A stretch of 64,000 nt of DNA from Collinsella phocaeensis (GTDB lineage Bacteria; Actinomycetota; Coriobacteriia; Coriobacteriales; Coriobacteriaceae), in assembly GCF_900119895.1 (NCBI RefSeq), contig NZ_FQLR01000004.1, positions 1,116,001-1,180,000 on the forward strand, read 5' to 3'. The notes under the pieces were generated by a model, which worked only from the letters and a program-made list of their open reading frames with translations, searched no databases and had not been told where the DNA came from. Shown piece by piece: positions 1 to 7,607 of the stretch. Both the position numbers and the translations under genes were made by a program. Each line of letters opens with the position of its first letter. Within the stretch, counting starts at the first letter, position 1.

Positions 1-2
1 AT

Positions 3-131
3 CCCATCTCCGGCTACGGACTCGTCACCTCGCCGTTCGGTGGGGTGTTTCGCCTCGATTTCGCTCTTGTTGCCTGCTTTCTGCTTGTTCTTGACTACAT
101 CTGCCAGCGCGCATCCCGCGCTCTCCGATAG
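3..131 (+). CDS. C-terminal fragment of an unidentified membrane protein (5' end outside window)
   Basis: An open frame enters from the left edge and ends at a TAG at 129-131, giving 42 visible residues. They end in one clearly hydrophobic stretch (FALVACFLLVLDYI) followed by a basic tail (CQRASRALR), as expected for the last transmembrane helix of an integral membrane protein with a cytoplasmic positive end. The stop overlaps the ribosome-binding site (AGGAG, 130-134) of the next gene, so the two are probably cotranscribed. Too little is visible to name a family. Confidence 0.5.
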   Translation, partial: PISGYGLVTSPFGGVFRLDFALVACFLLVLDYICQRASRALR

Positions 132-142
132 GAGCCGTTCCC

Positions 143-811
143 GTGGACCTTACCTACCTGCTCTCCAGCGCCCTTGCCGTCATCGGAGGCATCGTCATCC
201 ATGAGAGCGCGCACGCGCTCGCCGCTTACGTGCTGGGCGATCGCACGGCGCGCTCGCGCGGACGCGTATCGCTCAACCCCCTTGCGCACATCGACCCCTT
301 CGGAACCGTCTTGCTCCCGCTGCTCATGATGGCGGCGGGCGGCCCGGTGTTCGCCTTCGCGAAGCCCGTCCCTGTATACCTGGGAAACCTGAAGCACCCC
401 AAGCGCGACGAGGTGCTCGTGTCGTTCGCTGGCCCCGCGTCCAATCTGCTTCTCGCCTTCATAGCCGCACTCGTCCTCAAGGGCCTCGTCGGCCTTCCCG
501 CCGCAGGCGGCTCCAACATGGCCGGTTCCGTCGCCTATTTTTGCCTGACCTGCATTTCCGTCAATCTCTCCCTTGCGTTTTTCAACCTCATCCCCCTGCC
601 GCCGCTCGACGGATCGTCGATCCTCGTCCCGTTTCTTCGCGGTCGCGCGCTGTCTGGGTACTATCAGATTCAGTCCATGGCGATGCCCATCCTGATCGTC
701 GTCCTCTACCTTCTTCCCTCCGTGCTCCATATAGACCTGGTCGGAATCTATTTCGCGTTCACGGTGGACCCTCTGTTCAGCGCGCTCGTGAGGTTCGCGC
801 TCGGCGCGTAG
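143..811 (+). CDS. Site-2 protease family (M50) membrane metalloprotease
   Basis: This is a 222-residue polytopic membrane protein. It carries the intramembrane zinc-protease motif HESAH at residues 20-24 (HExxH) in the first membrane segment and the second metal-ligand motif NLIPLPPLDG at 148-157, with Asp156 as the likely third ligand. It belongs to the short, PDZ-less M50 proteins related to Bacillus YwhC; these cleave membrane-embedded substrates, but the substrate here is unknown. The start is GTG at 143, with AGGAG at 130-134. It lies directly ahead of scpA, a common arrangement in Gram-positives, and probably shares its transcript. Confidence 0.9.
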   Translation: MDLTYLLSSALAVIGGIVIHESAHALAAYVLGDRTARSRGRVSLNPLAHIDPFGTVLLPLLMMAAGGPVFAFAKPVPVYLGNLKHPKRDEVLVSFAGPASNLLLAFIAALVLKGLVGLPAAGGSNMAGSVAYFCLTCISVNLSLAFFNLIPLPPLDGSSILVPFLRGRALSGYYQIQSMAMPILIVVLYLLPSVLHIDLVGIYFAFTVDPLFSALVRFALGA

Positions 812-863
812 TGCGCTAGACTGGAAGATCGATGCACCGACGGCACGAGAGCTGAGGGGGAAG

Positions 864-1664
864 ATGTCATACCGTATCTCGACGCAGGCCTATTCGGGTC
901 CGTTCGATCTTCTTCTCCAGCTCGTAAGCAGGCAGAAGGTCGATATCGGATCCATCTCCATCACGGAGGTATCCGAGCAATACCTGGCTGAGGTCGAACG
1001 GCTCGAGGCGCTCGACCTCGATGTCGCCAGCGACTTCCTTCTGGTGGCCGCGACGCTGTTGGACATCAAGGCCGCATCGCTCGTGCCGGACGAGAAGCCG
1101 CGGCCCTCGGTCGACGATGAGGACCTCGACGAGCTCGCCGATCTCGACGGCGACGCGCTGAGGGAAGTCCTCATCGCACGACTTATCGCGTACAAGCAGT
1201 TCAGGAGCGCTGCCGCTGCGCTCGGTTCCCGCATGGAAGCCGAAAGCAGGATGCATCCCCGCGTCGCGGGGCCCGACCCTGAGTTTCTGAACCTCATGCC
1301 CGACTACCTCGCCGGCATCACGCTGCGCGGGCTCGCCGTCATCTGCGCCGACCTCGACGGCAGGAGGGAGACGTTCCTGCTCGAGGCCGAGCACGTGGCG
1401 CCCCATCGCGTTCCCCTTGAGCTCACGGTCGCCTCGGTCGACCGCGTCACCATCTCCCGCCCGCACCTCACGTTCGATGAGCTGCTGGACGGCGATTCCA
1501 CGACCGAGCAGCTCGTGGCGACCTTTCTCGCCATTCTCGAACTTGCGAAGCGCGGCTCGGTCACGTTGAGCCAGAATGAGAACTTCGGAACCATCGCGAT
1601 CGACCGCGTCGAGGGCGCGGCGGAATACCGCCCCGGTGACGCGCTCACCATCGAGGAGGCCTGA
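864..1664 (+). CDS. scpA: Segregation and condensation protein A (kleisin)
   Basis: A 266-residue kleisin that bridges the SMC dimer and recruits ScpB in the chromosome-condensing SMC-ScpAB complex. The family signature GPFDLLLQL is near residues 12-20, followed by a helical N-terminal domain, an acidic linker (DDEDLDELADLDGD) and a C-terminal winged helix (about 205-255). A GAGGGGGA ribosome-binding site precedes the ATG. The stop (1662-1664) is followed after one base by the scpB start, so the two partners are almost certainly translationally coupled. Length is normal. Confidence 0.96.
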   Translation: MSYRISTQAYSGPFDLLLQLVSRQKVDIGSISITEVSEQYLAEVERLEALDLDVASDFLLVAATLLDIKAASLVPDEKPRPSVDDEDLDELADLDGDALREVLIARLIAYKQFRSAAAALGSRMEAESRMHPRVAGPDPEFLNLMPDYLAGITLRGLAVICADLDGRRETFLLEAEHVAPHRVPLELTVASVDRVTISRPHLTFDELLDGDSTTEQLVATFLAILELAKRGSVTLSQNENFGTIAIDRVEGAAEYRPGDALTIEEA

Positions 1665-1665
1665 T

Positions 1666-2349
1666 ATGATCGAATTGCAACCATTGGACGCCTCGTCGCT
1701 CAAGGGCGCCCTGGAGGCGCTCTTGCTCGTCTCGAGCGATCCCGTGAGCGCGGCGGCGCTCGGCTCGGCCCTCGAGATCGCCCCGGGCGAGGCGGCATCG
1801 CTCCTCGCCGAGCTTAAAGTCGAGTACGAGGAGGCGAACCGTGGATTTCAGCTCCGCGAGGTTGCGGGAGGCTGGAGGCTGTTCACCCATCCGGCGTATC
1901 ACGACCAGGTCGAGGCTTTCGTCTTGTCCTGGGACACCCAGCGCCTCTCGCAGGCGGCCTTGGAGACGCTCGCCGTTGTTGCGTACCACCAGCCCGTCAC
2001 GCGCGAGATGGTCAAGGGCATCCGCGGCGTCAACTCCGATGGCGTCATCTCCTCCCTCGTCGACAAGGGGCTTATCCGCGAAGTCGGGCGGGATGCCCAG
2101 CGCGGCGGTGCCATCATCTACGGAACCACCTCGGCGTTTCTCGAGAAGTTCGGGTTGCGCAGCACGAAAGACCTGCCCGACCTCGAGCAGTTCGCGCCGG
2201 ATGAGCAGTCTCGCCAGTTCATCCGGGAGCGTTTGAGCGGGCGCTCCATCCAGTCAACGCTCGAAGAGGCCGAGGAGGACCTCGAGGAGGAGCGGGACCT
2301 GCTCGAGGTCGACGAGGATGCCACGGAGCGCGGTGATGCGGATGTGTAG
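1666..2349 (+). CDS. scpB: Segregation and condensation protein B
   Basis: A 227-residue partner of ScpA that dimerises and stabilises the SMC-kleisin ring. Two tandem winged-helix domains are evident; the signature around residues 100-135 (LAVVAYHQPVTREMVKGIRG) is diagnostic. A highly acidic C-terminal tail follows residue 195. The in-frame frame opens further upstream, but the ATG at 1666 has GAGGAGG (1653-1659) at good spacing and directly follows the scpA stop. The scpA-scpB-rluB-cmk order is standard in actinobacteria. Confidence 0.95.
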   Translation: MIELQPLDASSLKGALEALLLVSSDPVSAAALGSALEIAPGEAASLLAELKVEYEEANRGFQLREVAGGWRLFTHPAYHDQVEAFVLSWDTQRLSQAALETLAVVAYHQPVTREMVKGIRGVNSDGVISSLVDKGLIREVGRDAQRGGAIIYGTTSAFLEKFGLRSTKDLPDLEQFAPDEQSRQFIRERLSGRSIQSTLEEAEEDLEEERDLLEVDEDATERGDADV

Positions 2350-2398
2350 CGCTCCCATGCCGCCCCGCGACCCGGGGACCGGGGAGCTGATCGTCCCC

Positions 2399-3145
2399 AT
2401 GCGCCTCCAGCGGTTCCTCGCCCGCGCCGGCGTCGCAAGCAGGCGCGGGTCGGAGGACCTCATGACGGCCGGTCGCGTCACCGTCAACGGCACCGTCGCC
2501 TCCGGACTCGGATGCAAGGTCGATCCGTCCCGCGACGAGGTTCGCGTCGACGGAAACCTCGTCACCTGGGGGAGTGCGCCGGTGACGCTCGTGCTCAATA
2601 AGCCGGCAGGGTACCTCACCTCGATGAGCGACCCGTTCGGGCGGCCGTGCGTATCCGGGCTCGTGCCCTGCGACCGGTACCCCGGGCTCTTTCCAGTCGG
2701 GCGCCTTGACCTCGATACCACGGGGTTGCTCGTCTTCAGCACTGACGGCGACCTGGGCCAAAGGCTCCTGCATCCCTCTCGGCATGTATGGAAAACCTAC
2801 TGGGCGCTCTGCGACGGGCACGTGCGCGACCGTGAGCTGGAGGAGCTGCGACAGGGCATCGTGCTCGATGACGGCCCCTGCCAGCCCGCCCGCTGCCGGA
2901 TCCTCGACCCAAGCGAGGTCTCCGGTATCTGGCGCCCGCGCCTTCCCGAGTTCAGCACTCCTGTTGAGGTGCGCATTCGCGAAGGTCGCAAGAACCAGGT
3001 CAAGCGCATGCTCGGACGCATCCATCATCCGGTGATTCGCCTGCATCGCGTTCAGTTCGGCGCGTTGCGCCTGGAAGGTTTGGAGCCAGGGGAGTGGCGT
3101 GTTCTCGATGATGACGAGATAGCGCTGCTGCAGGTACAGGAATAA
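2399..3145 (+). CDS. rluB: Pseudouridine synthase, RluB/RsuA family
   Basis: A 248-residue protein expected to convert a uridine of 23S rRNA to pseudouridine. It has an N-terminal S4 RNA-binding domain (RLQRFLARAGVASRR, residues 2-16) and a catalytic domain with GRLDLDT at 101-107, where Asp104 is the predicted nucleophile. The frame is open from 2318, inside scpB, but family proteins begin MRLQKFLA, so the ATG at 2399 is preferred. Its only nearby ribosome-binding sequence is GGGGAG, 12 bases upstream, so the start is less certain than the function. Whether the target is U2605 (RluB) or a 16S site (RsuA) cannot be settled from sequence alone; context favours RluB. Confidence 0.9.
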   Translation: MRLQRFLARAGVASRRGSEDLMTAGRVTVNGTVASGLGCKVDPSRDEVRVDGNLVTWGSAPVTLVLNKPAGYLTSMSDPFGRPCVSGLVPCDRYPGLFPVGRLDLDTTGLLVFSTDGDLGQRLLHPSRHVWKTYWALCDGHVRDRELEELRQGIVLDDGPCQPARCRILDPSEVSGIWRPRLPEFSTPVEVRIREGRKNQVKRMLGRIHHPVIRLHRVQFGALRLEGLEPGEWRVLDDDEIALLQVQE

Positions 3146-3183
3146 CGAACGGGGCCCGTGCCCCGCTTATGAAAGGTCTTCCC

Positions 3184-3861
3184 ATGATCGTTGCCATCGA
3201 CGGCCCCGCGGGGTCTGGTAAGTCCACCGTCGCGAACCGCATCGCAGCGGAGCTCTCGCTGAGCAAGCTCGACACCGGCGCCATGTTCCGCACGGTCGCG
3301 TTCGTCGCGCATGCGCGCGGCATCGACCTCGACGACGAGGATGCCGTGTGCGGGCTCGCGGGCTCGCTCGCGATTCGCTTCCAGGATGCGCCCCAGGGCC
3401 CAAGGGTCCTTGCCGACGGCAGGGACGTCAGCGCCCAGATCCGCACCCCCGAGGTCGACCGCATCGTCTCCAAGGTCTCCGCCTATCCGGGCGTGCGCCG
3501 CGCGCTCCTCGCCTGCCAGCGCTCGTTTGCCGAAGGGCGCGACGTGGTAGCTGAGGGCAGGGATATCGGCACCGTCGTCTTCCCCGATGCGCAGGTCAAG
3601 GTGTTTCTCACCGCCGACCCGCGCGAGCGCGCACGCCGGCGCGTCCTTCAGCGCCATGGGGGCGAATCCCTCGCTCCCGAGCAGTTCGAACGCGAGGTCG
3701 CGGAGACGCTTGCCGACATCGAGCGCCGCGATCAGATCGATTCGCACCGGGCGTCCGCGCCTCTTCGCGCCGCCGACGATGCCGTGAGGATCGATTCCAC
3801 ATCCCACTCCATCGACGAGATCGTCGCCATGATCGTCGACCTCATCAAGGCAAGGAGCTGA
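3184..3861 (+). CDS. cmk: Cytidylate kinase
   Basis: A 225-residue cytosolic kinase phosphorylating CMP and dCMP with ATP, recycling nucleotides from RNA and phospholipid turnover. It shows the P-loop GPAGSGKS (7-14), the substrate-binding DTGAMFR segment near 32 and the conserved AEGRDIGTVVFP block. An ATG exists at 3169, but GAAAGG lies just upstream of the ATG at 3184 at correct spacing and the family starts at that point. It lies between rluB and plsC; cmk-plsC-ispH is a known Gram-positive gene order. Confidence 0.95.
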   Translation: MIVAIDGPAGSGKSTVANRIAAELSLSKLDTGAMFRTVAFVAHARGIDLDDEDAVCGLAGSLAIRFQDAPQGPRVLADGRDVSAQIRTPEVDRIVSKVSAYPGVRRALLACQRSFAEGRDVVAEGRDIGTVVFPDAQVKVFLTADPRERARRRVLQRHGGESLAPEQFEREVAETLADIERRDQIDSHRASAPLRAADDAVRIDSTSHSIDEIVAMIVDLIKARS

Positions 3862-3862
3862 C

Positions 3863-4600
3863 ATGGCCGCATCTGGGCACGCCCCCTCCGCCATCGAGTC
3901 GAGCTACGACACGCCCATGCGCGACTTCCCCCTGTACCGCCGGGCCCTCTACAACTTCGTTCTGGCCGTCCTCTTCGTCTTCTCCAAGCTCATGTGGAGA
4001 TGGAAGGTCGAGGATGCAGGGAAGTTGGTCCCGGAAGGGAAGACGGGGTCCGTCATCATCTGCAACCACACCTCCATGGCCGAGGTGCTCCCGCTCGTGA
4101 CCCATATCTGGGCCTCGGGCAGGCGCGTCAGGCCCATCTACAAGTCGGAATTCGATTCGATCGCGATCGCGCGCTGGGCGTTTCCCTGCGTCGCGGGGGG
4201 CATCCCCGTCGATCGGGGAACGGGCGACGTTCGCATGCTCCGGGCCGCCCAGCACGCGCTGCAGCGCGGCGAGGACATTCTGATCTTCCCTGAGGGAACG
4301 CGCGTGCGCTCTGACGACCAGCCGGTCGAGGTGCACAGCGGGTTCGCGCTCATCGCCCAGATGGGGAAGGCTCCCATCGTTCCCATGGCCGTATGCGGCT
4401 TTAGGGACATAACGCCCGCGGGGAAGAAGCTCATGCGCCCCAAGAAATGCTGGATCCGCGTCGGCGACGCCGTCAGCGCATCCGATGCTCCGGGCGATCT
4501 CAAGCGCCGCGACCGCGCGCGATGGGTCGAGGACGAAGCCCTCAGGCGCATGTTCGCACTCCGCGACCAGCTCCGCGACGAGCATCCCGGGAGGTTCTGA
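3863..4600 (+). CDS. plsC: 1-acyl-sn-glycerol-3-phosphate acyltransferase (PlsC family), HX4E variant
   Basis: A 245-residue membrane-associated acyltransferase expected to acylate lysophosphatidic acid to phosphatidic acid. One hydrophobic helix (about 29-43) precedes the catalytic domain. Motif I reads NHTSMAE (68-74): the catalytic His69 is present, but the usual HX4D aspartate is glutamate 74. Motif II (YKSEF), GGIPVDRG and FPEGTR (142-147) are intact. AAGGAG precedes the ATG at 3863, one base after the cmk stop. Together with plsY and gpsA nearby it supplies phosphatidic acid. The Asp-to-Glu change may lower or alter activity. Confidence 0.88.
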   Translation: MAASGHAPSAIESSYDTPMRDFPLYRRALYNFVLAVLFVFSKLMWRWKVEDAGKLVPEGKTGSVIICNHTSMAEVLPLVTHIWASGRRVRPIYKSEFDSIAIARWAFPCVAGGIPVDRGTGDVRMLRAAQHALQRGEDILIFPEGTRVRSDDQPVEVHSGFALIAQMGKAPIVPMAVCGFRDITPAGKKLMRPKKCWIRVGDAVSASDAPGDLKRRDRARWVEDEALRRMFALRDQLRDEHPGRF

Positions 4601-4601
4601 T

Positions 4602-5462
4602 ATGGCAGCGTTTTGCGTCGAAGTCGCCGATAGGGCGGGGGTCTGCTACGGCGTCGAGCGCGCCCTGCGCATGGCGCGCGACGCCGGCCTCGCCGCCACG
4701 GGCCGCGTGCACACCCTGGGCCCCCTCATCCACAACCCGATCGTCGTGCAGGACCTTGCGGCTTCCGGTGTCGAGGTGGCCGATTCCCTCGATGACGTTG
4801 AAAGCGGCACGGTTATCGTGCGCGCCCATGGCGTCGTCCCCGAAATCGTGCGAGAAGCGAGCGACCGCGGCCTCGAGGTCCTCGATGCCACTTGCCCGTA
4901 CGTAAAGAAGGTGCATCGCGCGGCCGAGCGGCTCGTTTCGGAGGGCTACCGCCTCATCATCGTCGGCGAGCCCGGCCACCCCGAGGTGGAAGGGATCTTG
5001 GGGCACGCCGGCCCCGGCGCGGTCGTCGTTTCCGATCCCGCCGAGCTCCCCACGATGGAGATCGGCGGCAAAGTCGGCGTCGTCGTGCAGACCACCCAGA
5101 CCGCAGAGGCGCTTTCCGCCGTGGTCGCCGCGCTTGCGGCTCGAACAGGCGAGCTTCGGGTCATCAACACCATCTGCGCGGCCACGCAGGAGCGCCAGGA
5201 CAGCGCTGCGAAGCTCGCATCCCGCGTCGACGCGATGGTCGTCGTGGGCGGCAAGAACTCCGGCAACACGCGACGTCTCGCCGAGATCTGCCGGGATCGC
5301 TGCCCTGCGACGTTTCATATCGAGGACGCGGCCGAGCTTGAGAGCTCTTGGTTCGCCCATGCGCGCGTCGTCGGTCTCACCGCCGGCGCCTCGACTCCGC
5401 CCGAGCATATCGACCGTGCCGTCGAGGCCCTCCGGTCGATCGGGGAGGGACTGGAGGCATGA
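4602..5462 (+). CDS. ispH: 4-hydroxy-3-methylbut-2-enyl diphosphate reductase
   Basis: A 286-residue iron-sulfur enzyme of the last step of the MEP isoprenoid pathway, reducing HMBPP to IPP and DMAPP. The three cluster cysteines are visible at Cys15 (AGVCYGV), Cys98 (ATCPYVKKVH) and Cys192 (TICAATQERQ), with active-site His44 (LIHNP) and the GHPEVEG motif (His126, Glu128). The ATG at 4602 lies one base after the plsC stop; further-upstream in-frame starts lie inside plsC. Its stop overlaps the next start (ATGA), indicating coupling. Confidence 0.95.
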   Translation: MAAFCVEVADRAGVCYGVERALRMARDAGLAATGRVHTLGPLIHNPIVVQDLAASGVEVADSLDDVESGTVIVRAHGVVPEIVREASDRGLEVLDATCPYVKKVHRAAERLVSEGYRLIIVGEPGHPEVEGILGHAGPGAVVVSDPAELPTMEIGGKVGVVVQTTQTAEALSAVVAALAARTGELRVINTICAATQERQDSAAKLASRVDAMVVVGGKNSGNTRRLAEICRDRCPATFHIEDAAELESSWFAHARVVGLTAGASTPPEHIDRAVEALRSIGEGLEA

Positions 5463-6868
5463 CGGAGCGCACGCATCCCACCGTCGCATCCTACGCCTCC
5501 TCGGTCGCACCATATGCGCCCTCGAGGCATCCCGACAGCGACGGCGCCCTCGTGGTGTCCGTTTTACCTGAGTCCCCTGCAGACGACATCGGCATCGTGC
5601 CCGGTATGCGCGTCACGCACGTCAACGGAAAGCCCCTGACGGATATGATCGTCTGGCTCTGGGAGATGGACGGCGAGTCGGCCGAGCTCACCGTGTACGA
5701 CCCGCGCGACGGGGTTACCGAGACCGCCGCCATCGAGCGCTTCGCCGGCGAGGATTGGGGCGTGGACTTCGACGGGGCCGTATTCGACGGCATGCGCACC
5801 TGCGTCAACGCGTGCCTGTTCTGCTTCATGAACATGCTTCCGAAGGAAAGCCGTTCGTCGCTTTCCATTCGAGACGACGACTACCGTCTCAGTTTCCTGC
5901 AGGGCAACTTCGTCACGCTGACGAACATGTCGGATCGAGAGGTCAGCGACGTCATCGAGAAGATGCTGTCCCCGATGAACGTCTCCCTGCACGCCGTGAG
6001 CCCCGAGGTACGCCGCCGCCTGATCGGGCGCAACGCCGCCCGCGGGATGGAGGTGCTCGAGCGCCTTCTCGAAGCCGGAATCGAGGTGCATGCCCAGATC
6101 GTCTTGTGCCCCGGCCTGAACGACGGTGACGAACTGCGGGCGACGCTTGATTACGTAGAGGCCCATCCGGGCATCACCAGCCTCGCGATCGTCCCTTTGG
6201 GATTCACGAAGCACCAGTCGCGCTTCACGTCCTCTTACTCGGACGATGTTGAGGCGTCGCGCGCGGTCGTGGACCTTATCGCGCCGTATCAGGAGCGGGC
6301 GCGAAGGACGCGCGGGCATACCGTGTTCCAACTCGGGGACGAGTTTTACGTCGATGCCGACATGGAGGTTCCCCCCGCCGAGACGTATGACGGATTCCCG
6401 CAGTTCTACGATGGCATCGGCATGCTGAGAAGCTTCATCGATGACGTCGAGCGCCTACGGACCGAATGCGCAGACGACCTCGAGGAAGTTCATGCGGCGC
6501 TGCTGGACGACCGCACCGATGCGCTGCTCGTGTGCGGCAGGGCGGCGCGCGGCGCGTTCCAGACGTTTTGCGAGGCGCTCGGCGGCGATGTCGTCTCGCC
6601 GTCCCCGATCGATAACCGCTATTTCGGCGGAAACGTCAACGTGACCGGCCTTACGTGCGCCTGCGACCTTTTCGCGCAGCTTTCGCCCGACCTGTCGGCG
6701 AAGCTCGTGGTGCTCCCCGACGTGATGTTCAACTACGACGGCGTCACCCTCGACGGCGTCCATCGGGACGAGATCGTCCGCGAGCTCGAGAGCCGTGGGG
6801 GGAGCGTCGCGATCTCGACCCCGGACCCCCGGCAGCTCCTTGACGCGCTGCGGCGTGCTTTGCGCTGA
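5459..6868 (+). CDS. DUF512 / PDZ-domain radical SAM protein, function unknown
   Basis: A 469-residue protein with an N-terminal PDZ-like domain (about 30-95, containing GIVPGMRVTHVNGKPL), a radical-SAM-like [4Fe-4S] motif CVNACLFC (Cys115, Cys119, Cys122; CX3CX2C) and a C-terminal DUF512 domain with conserved FGGNVNVTGL and LPDVMFNYDG segments. In Firmicutes this family is often next to der and plsY, as here. No reaction has been established for it that I can state with confidence. The ATG overlaps the ispH TGA (ATGA), so translation is coupled; a longer frame open from 5348 lies inside ispH. Confidence 0.85.
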   Translation: MTERTHPTVASYASSVAPYAPSRHPDSDGALVVSVLPESPADDIGIVPGMRVTHVNGKPLTDMIVWLWEMDGESAELTVYDPRDGVTETAAIERFAGEDWGVDFDGAVFDGMRTCVNACLFCFMNMLPKESRSSLSIRDDDYRLSFLQGNFVTLTNMSDREVSDVIEKMLSPMNVSLHAVSPEVRRRLIGRNAARGMEVLERLLEAGIEVHAQIVLCPGLNDGDELRATLDYVEAHPGITSLAIVPLGFTKHQSRFTSSYSDDVEASRAVVDLIAPYQERARRTRGHTVFQLGDEFYVDADMEVPPAETYDGFPQFYDGIGMLRSFIDDVERLRTECADDLEEVHAALLDDRTDALLVCGRAARGAFQTFCEALGGDVVSPSPIDNRYFGGNVNVTGLTCACDLFAQLSPDLSAKLVVLPDVMFNYDGVTLDGVHRDEIVRELESRGGSVAISTPDPRQLLDALRRALR

Positions 6869-6977
6869 CGCCTCCTCGGCGAACCGCGCATTGACCCCGC
6901 CCCATGCTCCCGATAGGCTGGTACATGCCCTCCGGCATATCCTAACGATATGCAGCGTGTATTTCGAAAGGCTCACC

Positions 6978-7445
6978 ATGAAACGTTTCAAGTTCGTATC
7001 CGCTCTCATCGCGAGCTCCCTTGTCCTCGCACTGGTGACGGGCTGTACGGCCAGCACAACCTCCTCGCTGACCTTCGACGTGAGCACCGGGGATTCCGTC
7101 ACCGTCGCCCTCGACACATCCGGCGGCCACAAGCTCGTCGAGGAAGATGGCGACTTCATCGTTCAACAGGATGGCAAGACGATCCTCCAGGGTTCGTTCC
7201 TCACGCAGGAGGGATATGATGAGCAGGAGGCGGCCATCGACAGCGAGTCCGTTGAGGTCATCGAGGAGGCCGATGTCGACGGCAACCCCTACGTGTTCTA
7301 CGAGTACACCGAGGACGGCACCGTCAACGAGCTGTTCCTCCTGTGGATCGACGGGTCTCATACCGGTGTACTGCTTGGCGGCCAGTCGGGTGCCGAGGCC
7401 TCGCAGAAGGCATTCGACGCCCTCACGTTTTCCCTTGACTCCTAG
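6978..7445 (+). CDS. Small secreted lipoprotein, unknown function
   Basis: A 155-residue protein with a type II signal peptide: basic MKRFKF, a hydrophobic core, and lipobox LVTGC with Cys23 as the predicted lipidated residue. The mature part is acidic, with a beta-rich look (TFDVSTGDSVTVALDTSGG; EYTEDGTVNELF) and no catalytic motif I recognise. The ATG at 6978 is preceded by CGAAAGG; in-frame starts further upstream would bury the signal peptide. It is followed by a strong terminator. It may be an independent unit inserted between the DUF512 gene and der. Confidence 0.75.
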   Translation: MKRFKFVSALIASSLVLALVTGCTASTTSSLTFDVSTGDSVTVALDTSGGHKLVEEDGDFIVQQDGKTILQGSFLTQEGYDEQEAAIDSESVEVIEEADVDGNPYVFYEYTEDGTVNELFLLWIDGSHTGVLLGGQSGAEASQKAFDALTFSLDS

Positions 7446-7472
7446 TCTTGCTGCATTCGACCTGCGCTTTCG

Positions 7473-7502
7473 AGGGGCGGCCATCGCGGCCGCCCCTCTT
7501 TG
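7473..7502 (+). terminator. Rho-independent terminator after the lipoprotein gene
   Basis: A perfect 11-bp stem (GAGGGGCGGCC at 7473-7483 pairing with GGCCGCCCCTC at 7489-7499), a 5-base loop and a short T run. It ends the lipoprotein transcript, so der needs its own promoter in 7503-7607; no convincing -35/-10 pair is visible there. Confidence 0.85.
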
Positions 7503-7607
7503 TCGCCAGCTGAGGTTTGGACACACCATGATGGCTCATCCGGCATAAGTGGGCACCCCTGGCGCATGGTATCCTTGATGTATATGTACCTACATGAGGA
7601 GCTTTGC

